From the NCBI GenBank assembly GCA_947497635.1, contig CANMHZ010000001.1, forward strand, positions 1-33,256: DNA of 33,256 nucleotides, in the 5' to 3' direction. Source of the stretch: Helicobacteraceae bacterium (GTDB lineage Bacteria; Campylobacterota; Campylobacteria; Campylobacterales; Sulfurimonadaceae). This document shows positions 1 through 8,408 of the stretch, piece after piece (the stretch's first letter is position 1; the number at the start of each line of letters is the position of its first letter). Position numbers and translations under genes: made by a program. The notes beneath the pieces were generated by a model, which saw only the letters and a program-made list of their open reading frames with translations, searched no databases and was not told the DNA's origin.

Positions 1-1380
1 TAGAACAGCGACAAATGGGCGTTCAATAGCACCAAAGATACTCGCTCCGCCCTCGGTACAATTATAAGTGACAATTTTTGTGGTAGCAGTATATTCAATA
101 TCTTTTTCGAAAAAGTTTCGGAACATATTCCAAACTTGCGTGGTTTTTATAAACCCTCCTCCTCCATATTTGGTGACTAATAGATCACTATCACGATGTT
201 GAACTTCATTTTCACTGAAAATATGCCCTTTGGCATGGCTTTTACCATCTTCCGCATACGCCAAATCCTGTCCTATTAAGAGGATGTTCTCATGTTTCAT
301 ATAGTACGCCACTTGAAAGCCCAAGTTGGCTGCACTCATCCCCGAACCAACATATCCATAATCAGGCATCTCAAAAAATCGCATATAACTCAATGGACGC
401 ATAGCTAACACCAACTTTGTCCCTTTTAAGTTCTCAATAGTTTTGCGGTGAGTTAACGAGGAGACGACAAAATACGTATGTTTTTTAACTTCAGGAGAAA
501 TGGTTTCAAAAAACTTAGACGTTAGTTCTACTCGTTCCATGGAAACAACTATATCAGGAAGGATGCCGTGTTGTTGTAAAATTGGAAGAGAAGCATCGAT
601 ACAAATAAGGGTCATATAAGGGGCGTATTGCTTCAGAAGGGGAAGCTGTTTTGCTAACGAGGGGCCTGTTGAGATAATCACCGCATGTTTGTTATTATTG
701 TTTGCAATAAGGTCTTGTACTTTATAGTTTGCAATCATCATGGGTAGATTGTAAACGTGCTGTTCAATCCCGATGAGCGCATCACTCGTATCATTACCAT
801 GACTAAGTACCATTTGTCGCAGTGCACGTATCAAAAGCTGATTCATCTCTTGTACATCACGTTCGTAGTGGTAGTAAAATGGGGAATGAAAATGAAGATC
901 ATAAAGTTTGACGTATGGTTTAATATCCCCTTTGTACATAATATTGATAGCATCTCCGTATGTCATTTGAGACGAGAGTTTAAGGATTATTTTTCCATCT
1001 AAAATCTCTTCAGAAAGATCCATAAAGTTGAGTGCAATATAGAGAATCTCAGGCTCAGGCTCAATGATGACAATATGTTTTCGGATAGGATTAGAAGCAA
1101 TTACTTTTGCCAAAACACCATTTCCAATCCCATAATAAAAGAGAACGGGATAACGTGAAAATTCTTTTTCTACATGATCAATAGCCGATTCAATATCGTG
1201 AACGGGATTCTCATACATATAGCGATGAGATTCATTATGAATAATATTGATCTCAATTGGATCTTTACCCTGAAAGACGGAGAATGTCGTATTGGTTTCA
1301 AGGGCAAAAAGGGTTGTAGCTAATACAGGGTTAACAACCAGTAAAGCGGCGATGTTATTTTCATAAATAGTAGGTTGCAT
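1..1380 (-). CDS. maf: Maf-family motility accessory factor (flagellin glycosyltransferase), partial
   Basis: An open frame starts at ATG 1380 and runs off the left edge, giving 460 codons without a stop, so the C-terminus is missing. The central part has the DUF115/MptE-like core of Maf proteins, including an ISTGPSL motif around residues 248-254 followed by a Rossmann-like stretch. Maf proteins of Campylobacter, Helicobacter and Aeromonas are thought to transfer pseudaminic or legionaminic acid to Ser/Thr of flagellin in the cytoplasm before export. The start follows an AAGAG ribosome site by six bases and lies 42 bases after the pseI stop, so it is probably the last or a late gene of the fliD-pse operon. 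The assignment rests on translation by eye plus context; which nonulosonic acid it uses is inferred from the complete pse set upstream. Confidence 0.85.
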   Translation of the reverse strand, partial: MQPTIYENNIAALLVVNPVLATTLFALETNTTFSVFQGKDPIEINIIHNESHRYMYENPVHDIESAIDHVEKEFSRYPVLFYYGIGNGVLAKVIASNPIRKHIVIIEPEPEILYIALNFMDLSEEILDGKIILKLSSQMTYGDAINIMYKGDIKPYVKLYDLHFHSPFYYHYERDVQEMNQLLIRALRQMVLSHGNDTSDALIGIEQHVYNLPMMIANYKVQDLIANNNNKHAVIISTGPSLAKQLPLLKQYAPYMTLICIDASLPILQQHGILPDIVVSMERVELTSKFFETISPEVKKHTYFVVSSLTHRKTIENLKGTKLVLAMRPLSYMRFFEMPDYGYVGSGMSAANLGFQVAYYMKHENILLIGQDLAYAEDGKSHAKGHIFSENEVQHRDSDLLVTKYGGGGFIKTTQVWNMFRNFFEKDIEYTATTKIVTYNCTEGGASIFGAIERPFVAVL

Positions 1381-1422
1381 GCAAACTCTTAGGGTAGATA
1401 GAATACCAAAGATTATCGTGTT

Positions 1423-2457
1423 TTATCTAAAATGTTCCCACTCTAAGGGAGTACCTTTTGGCATATTGGCTACAAACTGTTTCCCTAAAATCTCAGGGAG
1501 ATATTTCGGTGCCAGTCCAAACCCTGGACGAACCGATCGGACATTTGCTGTGGTAAGTACTTCCCCCTCTTGTACATCTTCCGCAACAAAGAGACTACGG
1601 GAAAATTCACGTGATTTGAGGCTTTTAGGAGAGAGATCGTAGGTTACTTTTCCCAATAGTTTTTCCGTATCGCGTACCGCATCAACCATTGCTTTGAATT
1701 CGTGCGGTTCCAAACTAAATGCACTGTCCGCTCCCCCCATTGCACGATCTAAGATAAAATGTTTTTCGATGACCCGTGCTCCGAGAGCCACGGCGGCTAT
1801 AGGGGCTGCAATGCTCATCGTGTGATCGCTCAATCCAACACTTACCCCAAAACGCTCCATCATATCGGAGATGGTGAGGAGGTTCATCTCTTCTAAATCG
1901 GCAGGATAGGCAGAGGTACATTTTAGGAGAGTGATTTGATCATTCCCTACACGTCGGCACGCATCCAATGCCTCTTCAATATCACTGAGTGTCGCAATTC
2001 CCGTAGAGATAATAATCGGCTTCCCTTTGCGTGCTGTATATTCAATGAGGGGGATGTCGGTGATTTCGAAACTGGCAATTTTATACGCGGGGACATTAAG
2101 TTGTTCCAAAAAATCAACAGCGGTTGGATCGAAGGGGGAAGAGAACGACTCCATTCCCAAACTTCTAGCGTGATCAAAAAGTTGTTTATGCCACTCCCAA
2201 GGGGTCATTGCTTCGGCATAAAGCTCATAAAGCTTTCTATTATCCCAAAGGGTTCCTTGGGAGATAGTAAACATATCATTATCACAATCAAGGGTGATGG
2301 TATCGGGGGTATAGGTTTGGAGCTTGATCGCATCCGCACCTGCTTCTTTCATCGCTGTGATTGTGTCAAGTGCAGTTTGAAGTGAACCATTATGATTGGC
2401 AGAGAGTTCGGCGATGATAAAAACTTTTTCGTTGAGATTGTGGTTACCGATTGTCAT
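1423..2457 (-). CDS. pseI: Pseudaminic acid synthase PseI
   Basis: PseI condenses 2,4-diacetamido-2,4,6-trideoxy-L-altrose with phosphoenolpyruvate to give pseudaminic acid (NeuB family). The 344-residue product begins with an NeuB-type TIM-barrel segment (FIIAELSANHNGS, residues 13-25, then ADAIKLQTY at 41-49). It ends in a SAF/antifreeze-like domain (SREFSRSLFVAEDVQEGE and following), the usual two-domain layout and length. The frame is open further upstream to 2607, but that extension lies inside pseH and has no family similarity, so ATG 2457 is chosen. It overlaps the 3' end of pseH by 14 bases, suggesting translational coupling. NeuB or LegI are the alternatives; the neighbouring pse genes favour PseI. 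Confidence 0.93.
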   Translation of the reverse strand: MTIGNHNLNEKVFIIAELSANHNGSLQTALDTITAMKEAGADAIKLQTYTPDTITLDCDNDMFTISQGTLWDNRKLYELYAEAMTPWEWHKQLFDHARSLGMESFSSPFDPTAVDFLEQLNVPAYKIASFEITDIPLIEYTARKGKPIIISTGIATLSDIEEALDACRRVGNDQITLLKCTSAYPADLEEMNLLTISDMMERFGVSVGLSDHTMSIAAPIAAVALGARVIEKHFILDRAMGGADSAFSLEPHEFKAMVDAVRDTEKLLGKVTYDLSPKSLKSREFSRSLFVAEDVQEGEVLTTANVRSVRPGFGLAPKYLPEILGKQFVANMPKGTPLEWEHFR

Positions 2458-2920
2458 TGCATAGCTCCATCGTGATAATTTCTTTATTGTGATAAAGATT
2501 CCGATTTGTTTGTGTAAAATCAAATGTTGCGTATAAATGTTTGGCTTTTTCATTATCACTAAACACTGTTGCGATAAGCTTGGAAACATGCAGCATCGTA
2601 AACGCATAGTCGATTAATGTCACCATTAATATTTTGCCAACACCGTACATACTAGGATTACCATAGATTCCAAACTCTGCCGAATCCTCCGTAATAGCGG
2701 TAAAGTCGATAACACCAAGGTATTCCTCATCACGTTGAACCAAAAAATAGCGTTTATCCGATCCGTTTTTTAGCGATTCAATAAAACTTAGATGCTCATC
2801 CATAGAAATTGTATCGTGATGAAGCATCCATTGTCGAACGTCAGGGTGATTACGCCATGAGAGGATAATCTCTTTTTGAGTTCCATCAAGATTTGTAAAG
2901 TTGAGTAATTGTATCGACAT
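2444..2920 (-). CDS. pseH: PseH, UDP-4-amino-sugar N-acetyltransferase
   Basis: A 158-residue GNAT-fold protein. In the pathway, PseH acetylates the 4-amino group of UDP-4-amino-4,6-dideoxy-N-acetyl-beta-L-altrosamine using acetyl-CoA. The N-terminus (SWRNHPDVRQWM, about residues 21-32) and the acetyl-CoA-binding stretch (YGNPSMYGVGKILM, about 86-99) match the RimJ/PseH type of acetyltransferase. The start lies inside the last 35 bases of pseG and the end overlaps pseI, so it sits in a chain of overlapping genes. GNAT proteins are hard to tell apart by sequence; the specific call rests on length and on position between PseG and PseI. Confidence 0.88.
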   Translation of the reverse strand: MSIQLLNFTNLDGTQKEIILSWRNHPDVRQWMLHHDTISMDEHLSFIESLKNGSDKRYFLVQRDEEYLGVIDFTAITEDSAEFGIYGNPSMYGVGKILMVTLIDYAFTMLHVSKLIATVFSDNEKAKHLYATFDFTQTNRNLYHNKEIITMELCNDNR

Positions 2921-3749
2921 CCCATTCCTCTCTTACATCATAGTGATGTTCTTTTAAATAATGAAAAATATCATTCTGATTTTCGGCGGTTTTGATGGCA
3001 ACAAACGGGATTTCCATAAAGAGAACTTCATGAACCATTACACTAGGGGTGATAATGGCAAAACGGCTTTGATGGAGAAGTTTGGCAACGTCATTGGCAT
3101 TAATATGCAAGGTAATATTCTTTTTCTCGTTGACGTAGTTTTCAAGTTCATTTAAATGGGCATTTGAAGTTGTCGTTATGACACATACTCTCAATCCTTC
3201 ACCTAACGTTTTTAAAATTTCAGGGGTGATATTGGCGGTATCCGCTCCCCCCATAGCAATAAAAATATCGTAAACTTTTTCTCTTGAAATCGTTTTCTCA
3301 TGTTTAAACTCATCGCGTATAAGAGTGTAATCACTTCCGCATTGAAGTTCACAATAGGTGGGGACTAAGCCACTATAGCGGTTTTTATCGGCTGAAATAT
3401 TGTGGTTGAGGAGAATATCACAATAGTGTTTTTCATACGTGTCATCCAAGCTCATAACAATAATCCCAGTCTCTTCTTTAACCTGCTTTTCAAATACCTC
3501 ATCGATATCATAATGATCTAAAATCACCATCTCTATTTTTTGAGCTTTAATAAGTTCAATAAGCTCTTTAGGATCATTCGATTTGAGAATATGGACGGGA
3601 TAGGGGATTTTATCGATAATATTACCACGTAAATCTTGACATGCAAAGGTGATATTGGCATCAGGATAACGTTGCGAGAGAACAAGATCGCGCATGATAT
3701 GCCCAAGCCCGATTTGGCTGGAGGAGTCGGCACGAAATAAGAGATTCAT
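2886..3749 (-). CDS. pseG: PseG, UDP-2,4-diacetamido-2,4,6-trideoxy-beta-L-altropyranose hydrolase
   Basis: PseG removes UDP from the diacetamido sugar nucleotide to release the free sugar used by PseI. The 287-residue product has the MurG-like (GT-B) fold signature IGLGHIMRDL. Its histidine falls at residue 17, the position of the catalytic His17 reported for Campylobacter jejuni PseG. AMGGADTANIT marks the C-terminal nucleotide-binding half. The frame is open to 3791, but the first 14 codons lie inside pseF and lack similarity. ATG 3749 starts exactly at the pseF stop (TAATG, one shared base), which supports this start and coupled translation. Confidence 0.92.
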   Translation of the reverse strand: MNLLFRADSSSQIGLGHIMRDLVLSQRYPDANITFACQDLRGNIIDKIPYPVHILKSNDPKELIELIKAQKIEMVILDHYDIDEVFEKQVKEETGIIVMSLDDTYEKHYCDILLNHNISADKNRYSGLVPTYCELQCGSDYTLIRDEFKHEKTISREKVYDIFIAMGGADTANITPEILKTLGEGLRVCVITTTSNAHLNELENYVNEKKNITLHINANDVAKLLHQSRFAIITPSVMVHEVLFMEIPFVAIKTAENQNDIFHYLKEHHYDVREEWDVDTITQLYKS

Positions 3750-4435
3750 TAGGAGTGAAGCACTCTGTACATTAGCTCTGCCCGCTCCCAATCTTCTAAC
3801 GTATCAATATCCTGAACCAAATGGCGAGGCAAAACAATCGTTGTTGCTGCTTCTGAGAAAATCGGTTTTCCCTCTAGCCATGCCTCACACGTCCCCCAGT
3901 AAAATTGTCCTACATCGTGATACGCCTCAGGTAAATCTTGGCTTCGTGTCGAAAAGTGTTCAGGATAAAACATCTGAACATTGCCCTCTTCGTCACGCTT
4001 CACCCCTCGAAAAATGGGGAAAGGAAAAGTTGTAACAGGGAAGGCATACTGTTTGTTATGTGTTAGTAAAGCGTTATAGGCGCTGACAATATCTTCACTA
4101 CGGATAAATGGAGCCGTAGCATAGATGCAGCATACGGTGTTGATACTATCACCCTGCTCTTGCAGTGTTTGAATCGCATGGGCAATGACGGGGATAGTAG
4201 CGGTATGATCATCACTAAGTTCTTTTGGACGGACGAAGGGGACTTTTGCCCCATATTCTTTCGCAATTCGTGCAATCTCTTCATCATCGGTACTCACAAT
4301 GATTTTATCAAAAAGTCCACATTCTTGTGCCGCTTCAATACTATAGGCGATCATCGGTTTACCATGAAAAAGCTTGATATTTTTTCGAGGTATCCGTTTG
4401 CTTCCTCCACGGGCAGGAATAATAGCAACACGCAT
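3749..4435 (-). CDS. pseF: Pseudaminic acid cytidylyltransferase PseF
   Basis: PseF activates pseudaminic acid with CTP to CMP-pseudaminic acid, the donor used for flagellin glycosylation. The 228-residue protein opens with the CMP-sugar synthetase P-loop-like motif IPARGGSKRIPRKNIK (residues 6-21), followed by a GKPMIAYSI segment and ISTDDEEIA, all standard for the NeuA/PseF family. Length is normal. It is joined on both sides by TAATG junctions: its start shares a base with the pseC stop and its stop with the pseG start. NeuA or LegF would look similar; the surrounding pse genes decide the call. Confidence 0.93.
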   Translation of the reverse strand: MRVAIIPARGGSKRIPRKNIKLFHGKPMIAYSIEAAQECGLFDKIIVSTDDEEIARIAKEYGAKVPFVRPKELSDDHTATIPVIAHAIQTLQEQGDSINTVCCIYATAPFIRSEDIVSAYNALLTHNKQYAFPVTTFPFPIFRGVKRDEEGNVQMFYPEHFSTRSQDLPEAYHDVGQFYWGTCEAWLEGKPIFSEAATTIVLPRHLVQDIDTLEDWERAELMYRVLHS

Positions 4436-5562
4436 TAAAAACTAGATCCCCGAAACGCATATTTTTCAATAATTTCTAAAACCGTATCGGCAACGTATTG
4501 AGCATTTTCCATCGTCATTTTCTGATGGCAGGGGATAGAAAGCTCACTACGATAAAAAAGCTCTGCACTACTTAAACGCATCTCACCGTAACGCTCTTTG
4601 TAAAAGCTGTTTTGATAAATGGGTTTGTAGTGAACTTGTACCCCTAGCCCTCTCTCTTGCATTTGCGTAAAAATTTCCTCTTTCACGCAATGAAGCTCAG
4701 GAATGAGGAGAAGAGGATAGAGGTGACGAGCACTTTGTTCGTTGACATCGATGTGAATAGTCGTAAAAAGTTTGTGATTTTCAAATCGTTCATCATAGTA
4801 GCGACCGATGGTTTCACGGATATTGATAAAACGGTCAAGCTTATGAAGTTGTGACAGCCCCAATGCGGCAGCAAATTCGGTCATGCGATAGTTGTGCCCC
4901 ATCATGACCATATCCGAGTTCCACAGCTGTTTTTTGACCATCCCATGAGAGCGAAAAAAGCGCAATTTCTGAGCAAACTCTTCATTATTCGTAACAACGG
5001 CTCCCCCCTCACCCGTCGTGATCGGCTTGATAGCATGGAAACTAAAAATCGTCATATCGGCGAAAGAACCGATTTTTTGATGGTTAATATCACTACCAAA
5101 CGCATGGCAAGCATCTTCAATAACGAGAAGATTGTGCTTTTTAGCAAGAGTATTAATGGCATGAATAGCAACAGGTTTACCTGCAAAATCGACAGGAATA
5201 ATGGCTTTTGTTCTGGGAGTTATGAGTGTTTCGATAAGGGTCTCATCAATATTTCCATCACTTTTGATGTCACAAAATATCGGTTTTGCTCCCAATGCGA
5301 TTGCCATATTGGACGTTGCAACAAAACTAATGGGGGTCGTAATAATTTCATCCCCCTCACCCAAACCGCATACGGCATAGGCTCCATGGAGCGCTGAGGT
5401 AGCAGAATTAAATGTGACACAATATTTGGCACCGACCGTGTGGGCAATTGCCTCTTCAAACTCTTCGACTTTAGCGCCTTGTGTTAGATGAGAAGATCGT
5501 AATATTTCAACAACAGAGGCAATATCATCCTCTTCGATGAGTTGAGTGGAGTATGGAATCAC
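4435..5562 (-). CDS. pseC: PseC, UDP-4-amino-4,6-dideoxy-N-acetyl-beta-L-altrosamine transaminase
   Basis: A PLP-dependent aminotransferase of the DegT/DnrJ/EryC1 family, 375 residues, catalysing the second step from UDP-GlcNAc to pseudaminic acid. Visible signatures are FNSATSALHGA near residue 51, the VIEDACHAFGS segment (148-157) and the PLP-lysine context FSFHAIKPITTGEGG, with Lys179 as the expected Schiff-base residue. It starts two bases after the pseB stop and ends in a TAATG overlap with pseF. Length and motifs match the Helicobacter and Campylobacter enzymes. Confidence 0.94.
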   Translation of the reverse strand: MIPYSTQLIEEDDIASVVEILRSSHLTQGAKVEEFEEAIAHTVGAKYCVTFNSATSALHGAYAVCGLGEGDEIITTPISFVATSNMAIALGAKPIFCDIKSDGNIDETLIETLITPRTKAIIPVDFAGKPVAIHAINTLAKKHNLLVIEDACHAFGSDINHQKIGSFADMTIFSFHAIKPITTGEGGAVVTNNEEFAQKLRFFRSHGMVKKQLWNSDMVMMGHNYRMTEFAAALGLSQLHKLDRFINIRETIGRYYDERFENHKLFTTIHIDVNEQSARHLYPLLLIPELHCVKEEIFTQMQERGLGVQVHYKPIYQNSFYKERYGEMRLSSAELFYRSELSIPCHQKMTMENAQYVADTVLEIIEKYAFRGSSF

Positions 5563-5564
5563 GT

Positions 5565-6572
5565 CTATTTTTCCTCATCTTGGGTAAGGGCTATTTTCTC
5601 TAATAACTGCTCCGAGGTAAGCCAATCACTATTGGTATCGGAACTGTATTTAAATCCATACTCGACAGGCTTGCCTATTTCTCCACAATTATTGAGACTA
5701 AAATCCGCCTTTTCTGTAAATAAAATAGTAGGTTTGATAACATAGTGGTCGTGAAATTCCAGCGTCAAATGAGAATCATCACGGGGGCACATCACCTCGT
5801 GCATCTTTTCTCCTGGACGAATTCCTACATTTTTATGGGGGAGATGGGGAGCAATAGTGGTGGCTACATCACTTACTTTCATCGACGGGATCTTAGGGAT
5901 AAAGGTCTCCCCTCCGTGCATCCGCAGGAAATTTTTGAGGACAAAATCCACCCCCTCTTGAAGGGTAATCCAAAACCGTGTCATCCGCTCATCCGTAATC
6001 GGTAATTCTGTCGCTCCCTGCGCAATTAGCTTTTCGAAAAAAGGGATAACTGAACCGCGAGAACCTAGAACATTACCATAGCGAACGACCGCAAAACGGA
6101 TATCTTGACCTCCACGAATATTGTTTGCAGCAACAAAGAGCTTATCGGATGCCAGTTTCGTTGCACCGTAGAGATTGATAGGACTTGCGGCCTTGTCGGT
6201 TGAGAGAGCGATAACACGACTCACCCCACAATGCAACGATGCGTCAATAACATTTTGGGCACCGTTGATATTTGTCTTGATACACTCCATCGGATTGTAT
6301 TCCGCAATAGGAACATGTTTGAGAGCCGCCGCATGAACAACATAGTCAACCCCGTTCATTGCACTAATCAGACGCTCTTTATCTCGAACATCTCCGATAA
6401 AATAACGCATACAGGGATCATTGAACCGTTGTGCCATCTCATATTGTTTGAGTTCATCACGGGAGTAAATAATAATTTTGTTAGGTTTGTACTGTTTTAA
6501 AATTGTTTTAACAAACTGTTTCCCAAAACTGCCCGTTCCGCCAGTGATAAGAATATTTTTTCCGTTGAGCAT
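5565..6572 (-). CDS. pseB: PseB, UDP-N-acetylglucosamine 4,6-dehydratase (inverting)
   Basis: PseB dehydrates and epimerises UDP-GlcNAc, the committed step of pseudaminic acid synthesis. The 335-residue short-chain dehydrogenase/reductase has the NADP-binding GGTGSFG (residues 11-17), the catalytic Thr-Asp-Lys (125-127) and the Tyr135-x3-Lys139 pair. These sit at a constant offset of six from the positions known in H. pylori FlaA1. An AGGA ribosome site lies about seven bases before ATG 6572. The 55-base gap after fliD also holds a TATTAT-like sequence, so an internal promoter is possible. Confidence 0.95.
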   Translation of the reverse strand: MLNGKNILITGGTGSFGKQFVKTILKQYKPNKIIIYSRDELKQYEMAQRFNDPCMRYFIGDVRDKERLISAMNGVDYVVHAAALKHVPIAEYNPMECIKTNINGAQNVIDASLHCGVSRVIALSTDKAASPINLYGATKLASDKLFVAANNIRGGQDIRFAVVRYGNVLGSRGSVIPFFEKLIAQGATELPITDERMTRFWITLQEGVDFVLKNFLRMHGGETFIPKIPSMKVSDVATTIAPHLPHKNVGIRPGEKMHEVMCPRDDSHLTLEFHDHYVIKPTILFTEKADFSLNNCGEIGKPVEYGFKYSSDTNSDWLTSEQLLEKIALTQDEEK

Positions 6573-6627
6573 TAATTTGTCCTGTCGACATAGATAATAA
6601 AGTTAAGCAAAAACAATACCAATATTA

Positions 6628-8328
6628 CTAACTCGCTGTCCCATTAGCAGCCATACTAATTTGCTGTTCCAAAGAGCTGAATTGATTAGTCAATTTAGTC
6701 ATCATAGCATCATACTGCGCAAATCTCGCGGTCATGGTTGCATATCGAGCATCCAAAAGTGCTTGTGCTTTCGTTTTACTATCCGTAAGATTCTTAATTT
6801 GATCAGTTCCATCCGTCGTTAGAAGAGACATTGTCCCACTCGCTTTAGTGTAGTTATCCATGAGAGTAGACATAGAGGTAAAAAGCCCATCAACGCTCGT
6901 TGTGTTTCCTGCTTCATTGGTTGAGGTCATCCCACTAAAGAATTTTTCTGACAAGGTTGCATTTTTATTAAATTCTGTTGTAAAAGTAGAACTGTTAAAG
7001 GTCATAGTGCCCGTCTGATCCAAATCTATCCCAAATTGAGTAAGAGCAAGTCCATCAGAATTTACAGAGGTCAAGAGCCTATTAATCTCACGCGTTATAC
7101 CGTTAATCGTGCTATCACCATTAAAAATACCGACTTTTCCAGCCGTTGTATCGGTTGTCGTCATACTCGTGAGTTGCGAGGTTAATGAATTATAACTTTG
7201 AACAAAAGTACTGAGTTCATCACTGACTGCTTGAACATTTTGAGAAATTCCAATATTGGCAGAACCTGCATCTTTGAGAAGATTAATGGAAACACCAACA
7301 ACTACGTCAGAAATCGTGTTAGTAGGACGGGTTATGGTAATGCCATTGTACTTAAACGATGCGTCCGATGCTTTTTGAATCTCACTAGCAGATACCGTTG
7401 TGTTTGTTATCCCACTCGTAAGAGAAGAATCTAAAAATCCTCCTGAATCACTCACACTTAATGTGGAATCTTCTCCCGTCGCCGTGGAACCGATAGAAAG
7501 TTGATACGATGATCCCGATTGCCCTATCGAAGCAACATTACTTCCCACAGCAGTATTAATACTATCCGCTAATTGTTGAAACGTAGTCGTTTCATCGTAA
7601 GATACTGAGTAGTTCGTATTATTCATCGTAATATTATACGTCCCAGCAGAAGTTGCACCGCCAGCAACGAGATCACTGGTTGATGAAAATAGACCACTTT
7701 TTATATTATCCGTTTGCTGGAGTGCTCCATCCAATGAGCCCCCCACCGAATCGCTCATCGTAATCTTTTGGTCTGCCCCCGTTGTTCCTGAGGTTAAAAC
7801 GAGTCGTGTATCACTCGTCCCTACTTGCAAGGTTGATGCGGTAATTTTACCTCCCGTTGCAATAGTAATTGCATCTTTAAGATCGTTTAATGTCATACTA
7901 GAGGTGTAACCAATTTTATAATCAGTTCCCGCCATCGAGAGGGTCATTGTTCCATCAGCTCCAGAAGCGACCGTACTATCACCTGATGCAAATTTCCCTG
8001 ACTCAACAACCTCTTTTTGTGCCATAACAGTATTTGAAATGGACATAGATTGCACGGCAACCCCGCTTGTAGCTGTGACACTGACCGAATCGGTATTCCC
8101 CGATACGGTTCGTTGTTGATACAAAGCATCATCATCTAGTGCTTTTACGCTACTTTTAAATGTCGTCAATAGGCTATTTAAAAGACCGATGGCACTATTT
8201 TTTTGTGTTTGAAGCGTAACCTTGTTGTCAATTGGGGTAATTAACCCAGCGGTATCCGCAGCTTTAAGCTTATCAATAATATCGCTGGTCAAAACCCCTG
8301 CCCCAGCTCCTAATGAAGCGATTGCCAT
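6628..8328 (-). CDS. fliD: Flagellar filament cap protein FliD
   Basis: FliD (HAP2) forms the cap at the growing filament tip and helps fold exported flagellin. The 566-residue product has the FliD N-terminus (LGAGAGVLTSDIIDKLKAAD, residues 6-25), a Ser/Thr/Gly-rich variable middle and a C-terminal coiled-coil ending in MMTKLTNQFSSLEQQISMAA. Low Cys content and the absence of a signal peptide fit export through the flagellar type III apparatus. AAAGGA at 8335-8340 precedes ATG 8328 by six bases, and a sigma-28-type promoter lies just upstream. The usual partner fliS is not next to it; the pse genes are. Confidence 0.93.
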   Translation of the reverse strand: MAIASLGAGAGVLTSDIIDKLKAADTAGLITPIDNKVTLQTQKNSAIGLLNSLLTTFKSSVKALDDDALYQQRTVSGNTDSVSVTATSGVAVQSMSISNTVMAQKEVVESGKFASGDSTVASGADGTMTLSMAGTDYKIGYTSSMTLNDLKDAITIATGGKITASTLQVGTSDTRLVLTSGTTGADQKITMSDSVGGSLDGALQQTDNIKSGLFSSTSDLVAGGATSAGTYNITMNNTNYSVSYDETTTFQQLADSINTAVGSNVASIGQSGSSYQLSIGSTATGEDSTLSVSDSGGFLDSSLTSGITNTTVSASEIQKASDASFKYNGITITRPTNTISDVVVGVSINLLKDAGSANIGISQNVQAVSDELSTFVQSYNSLTSQLTSMTTTDTTAGKVGIFNGDSTINGITREINRLLTSVNSDGLALTQFGIDLDQTGTMTFNSSTFTTEFNKNATLSEKFFSGMTSTNEAGNTTSVDGLFTSMSTLMDNYTKASGTMSLLTTDGTDQIKNLTDSKTKAQALLDARYATMTARFAQYDAMMTKLTNQFSSLEQQISMAANGTAS

Positions 8329-8355
8329 GATAAATCCTTTTATCGTAATAAGTGC

Positions 8356-8382
8356 ATATCGACTAAAATAGTTAAAAATTTA
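8356..8382 (-). promoter_or_regulatory. Sigma-28 (FliA)-type promoter of fliD
   Basis: Read on the minus strand, TAAATTTT (8375-8382) is followed by exactly 11 bases and then GTCGATAT (8356-8363). This matches the FliA consensus TAAAGTTT-N11-GCCGATAA closely. The predicted transcript would start near 8349, about 20 bases before the fliD ATG and just ahead of the AAAGGA ribosome site. It fits fliD as a late flagellar gene and may extend FliA control into the downstream pse/maf genes. Confidence 0.75.
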
Positions 8383-8396
8383 ATTCTTTTTTTCGC

Positions 8397-8402
8397 TACA
8401 CT
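8397..8402 (+). promoter_or_regulatory. Candidate -10 element of the helicase gene (leaderless start)
   Basis: TACACT ends six bases before ATG 8409 and is preceded by a T-rich tract (8381-8393) of the kind that often replaces a -35 box in Campylobacterota promoters. Transcription would begin at or next to the ATG, giving a leaderless mRNA, or a 21-base leader if translation starts at ATG 8430. The call is by position and similarity only. Confidence 0.4.
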
Positions 8403-8408
8403 TACACT

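Noticed and set aside
2458..2607. N-terminal extension of pseI by 50 codons
   Set aside because: The extension lies within pseH and does not resemble NeuB-family N-termini; ATG 2457 gives the normal length.
4894..5397. 167-codon plus-strand frame opposite pseC
   Set aside because: Antisense to a well-supported aminotransferase gene, with no start signals.
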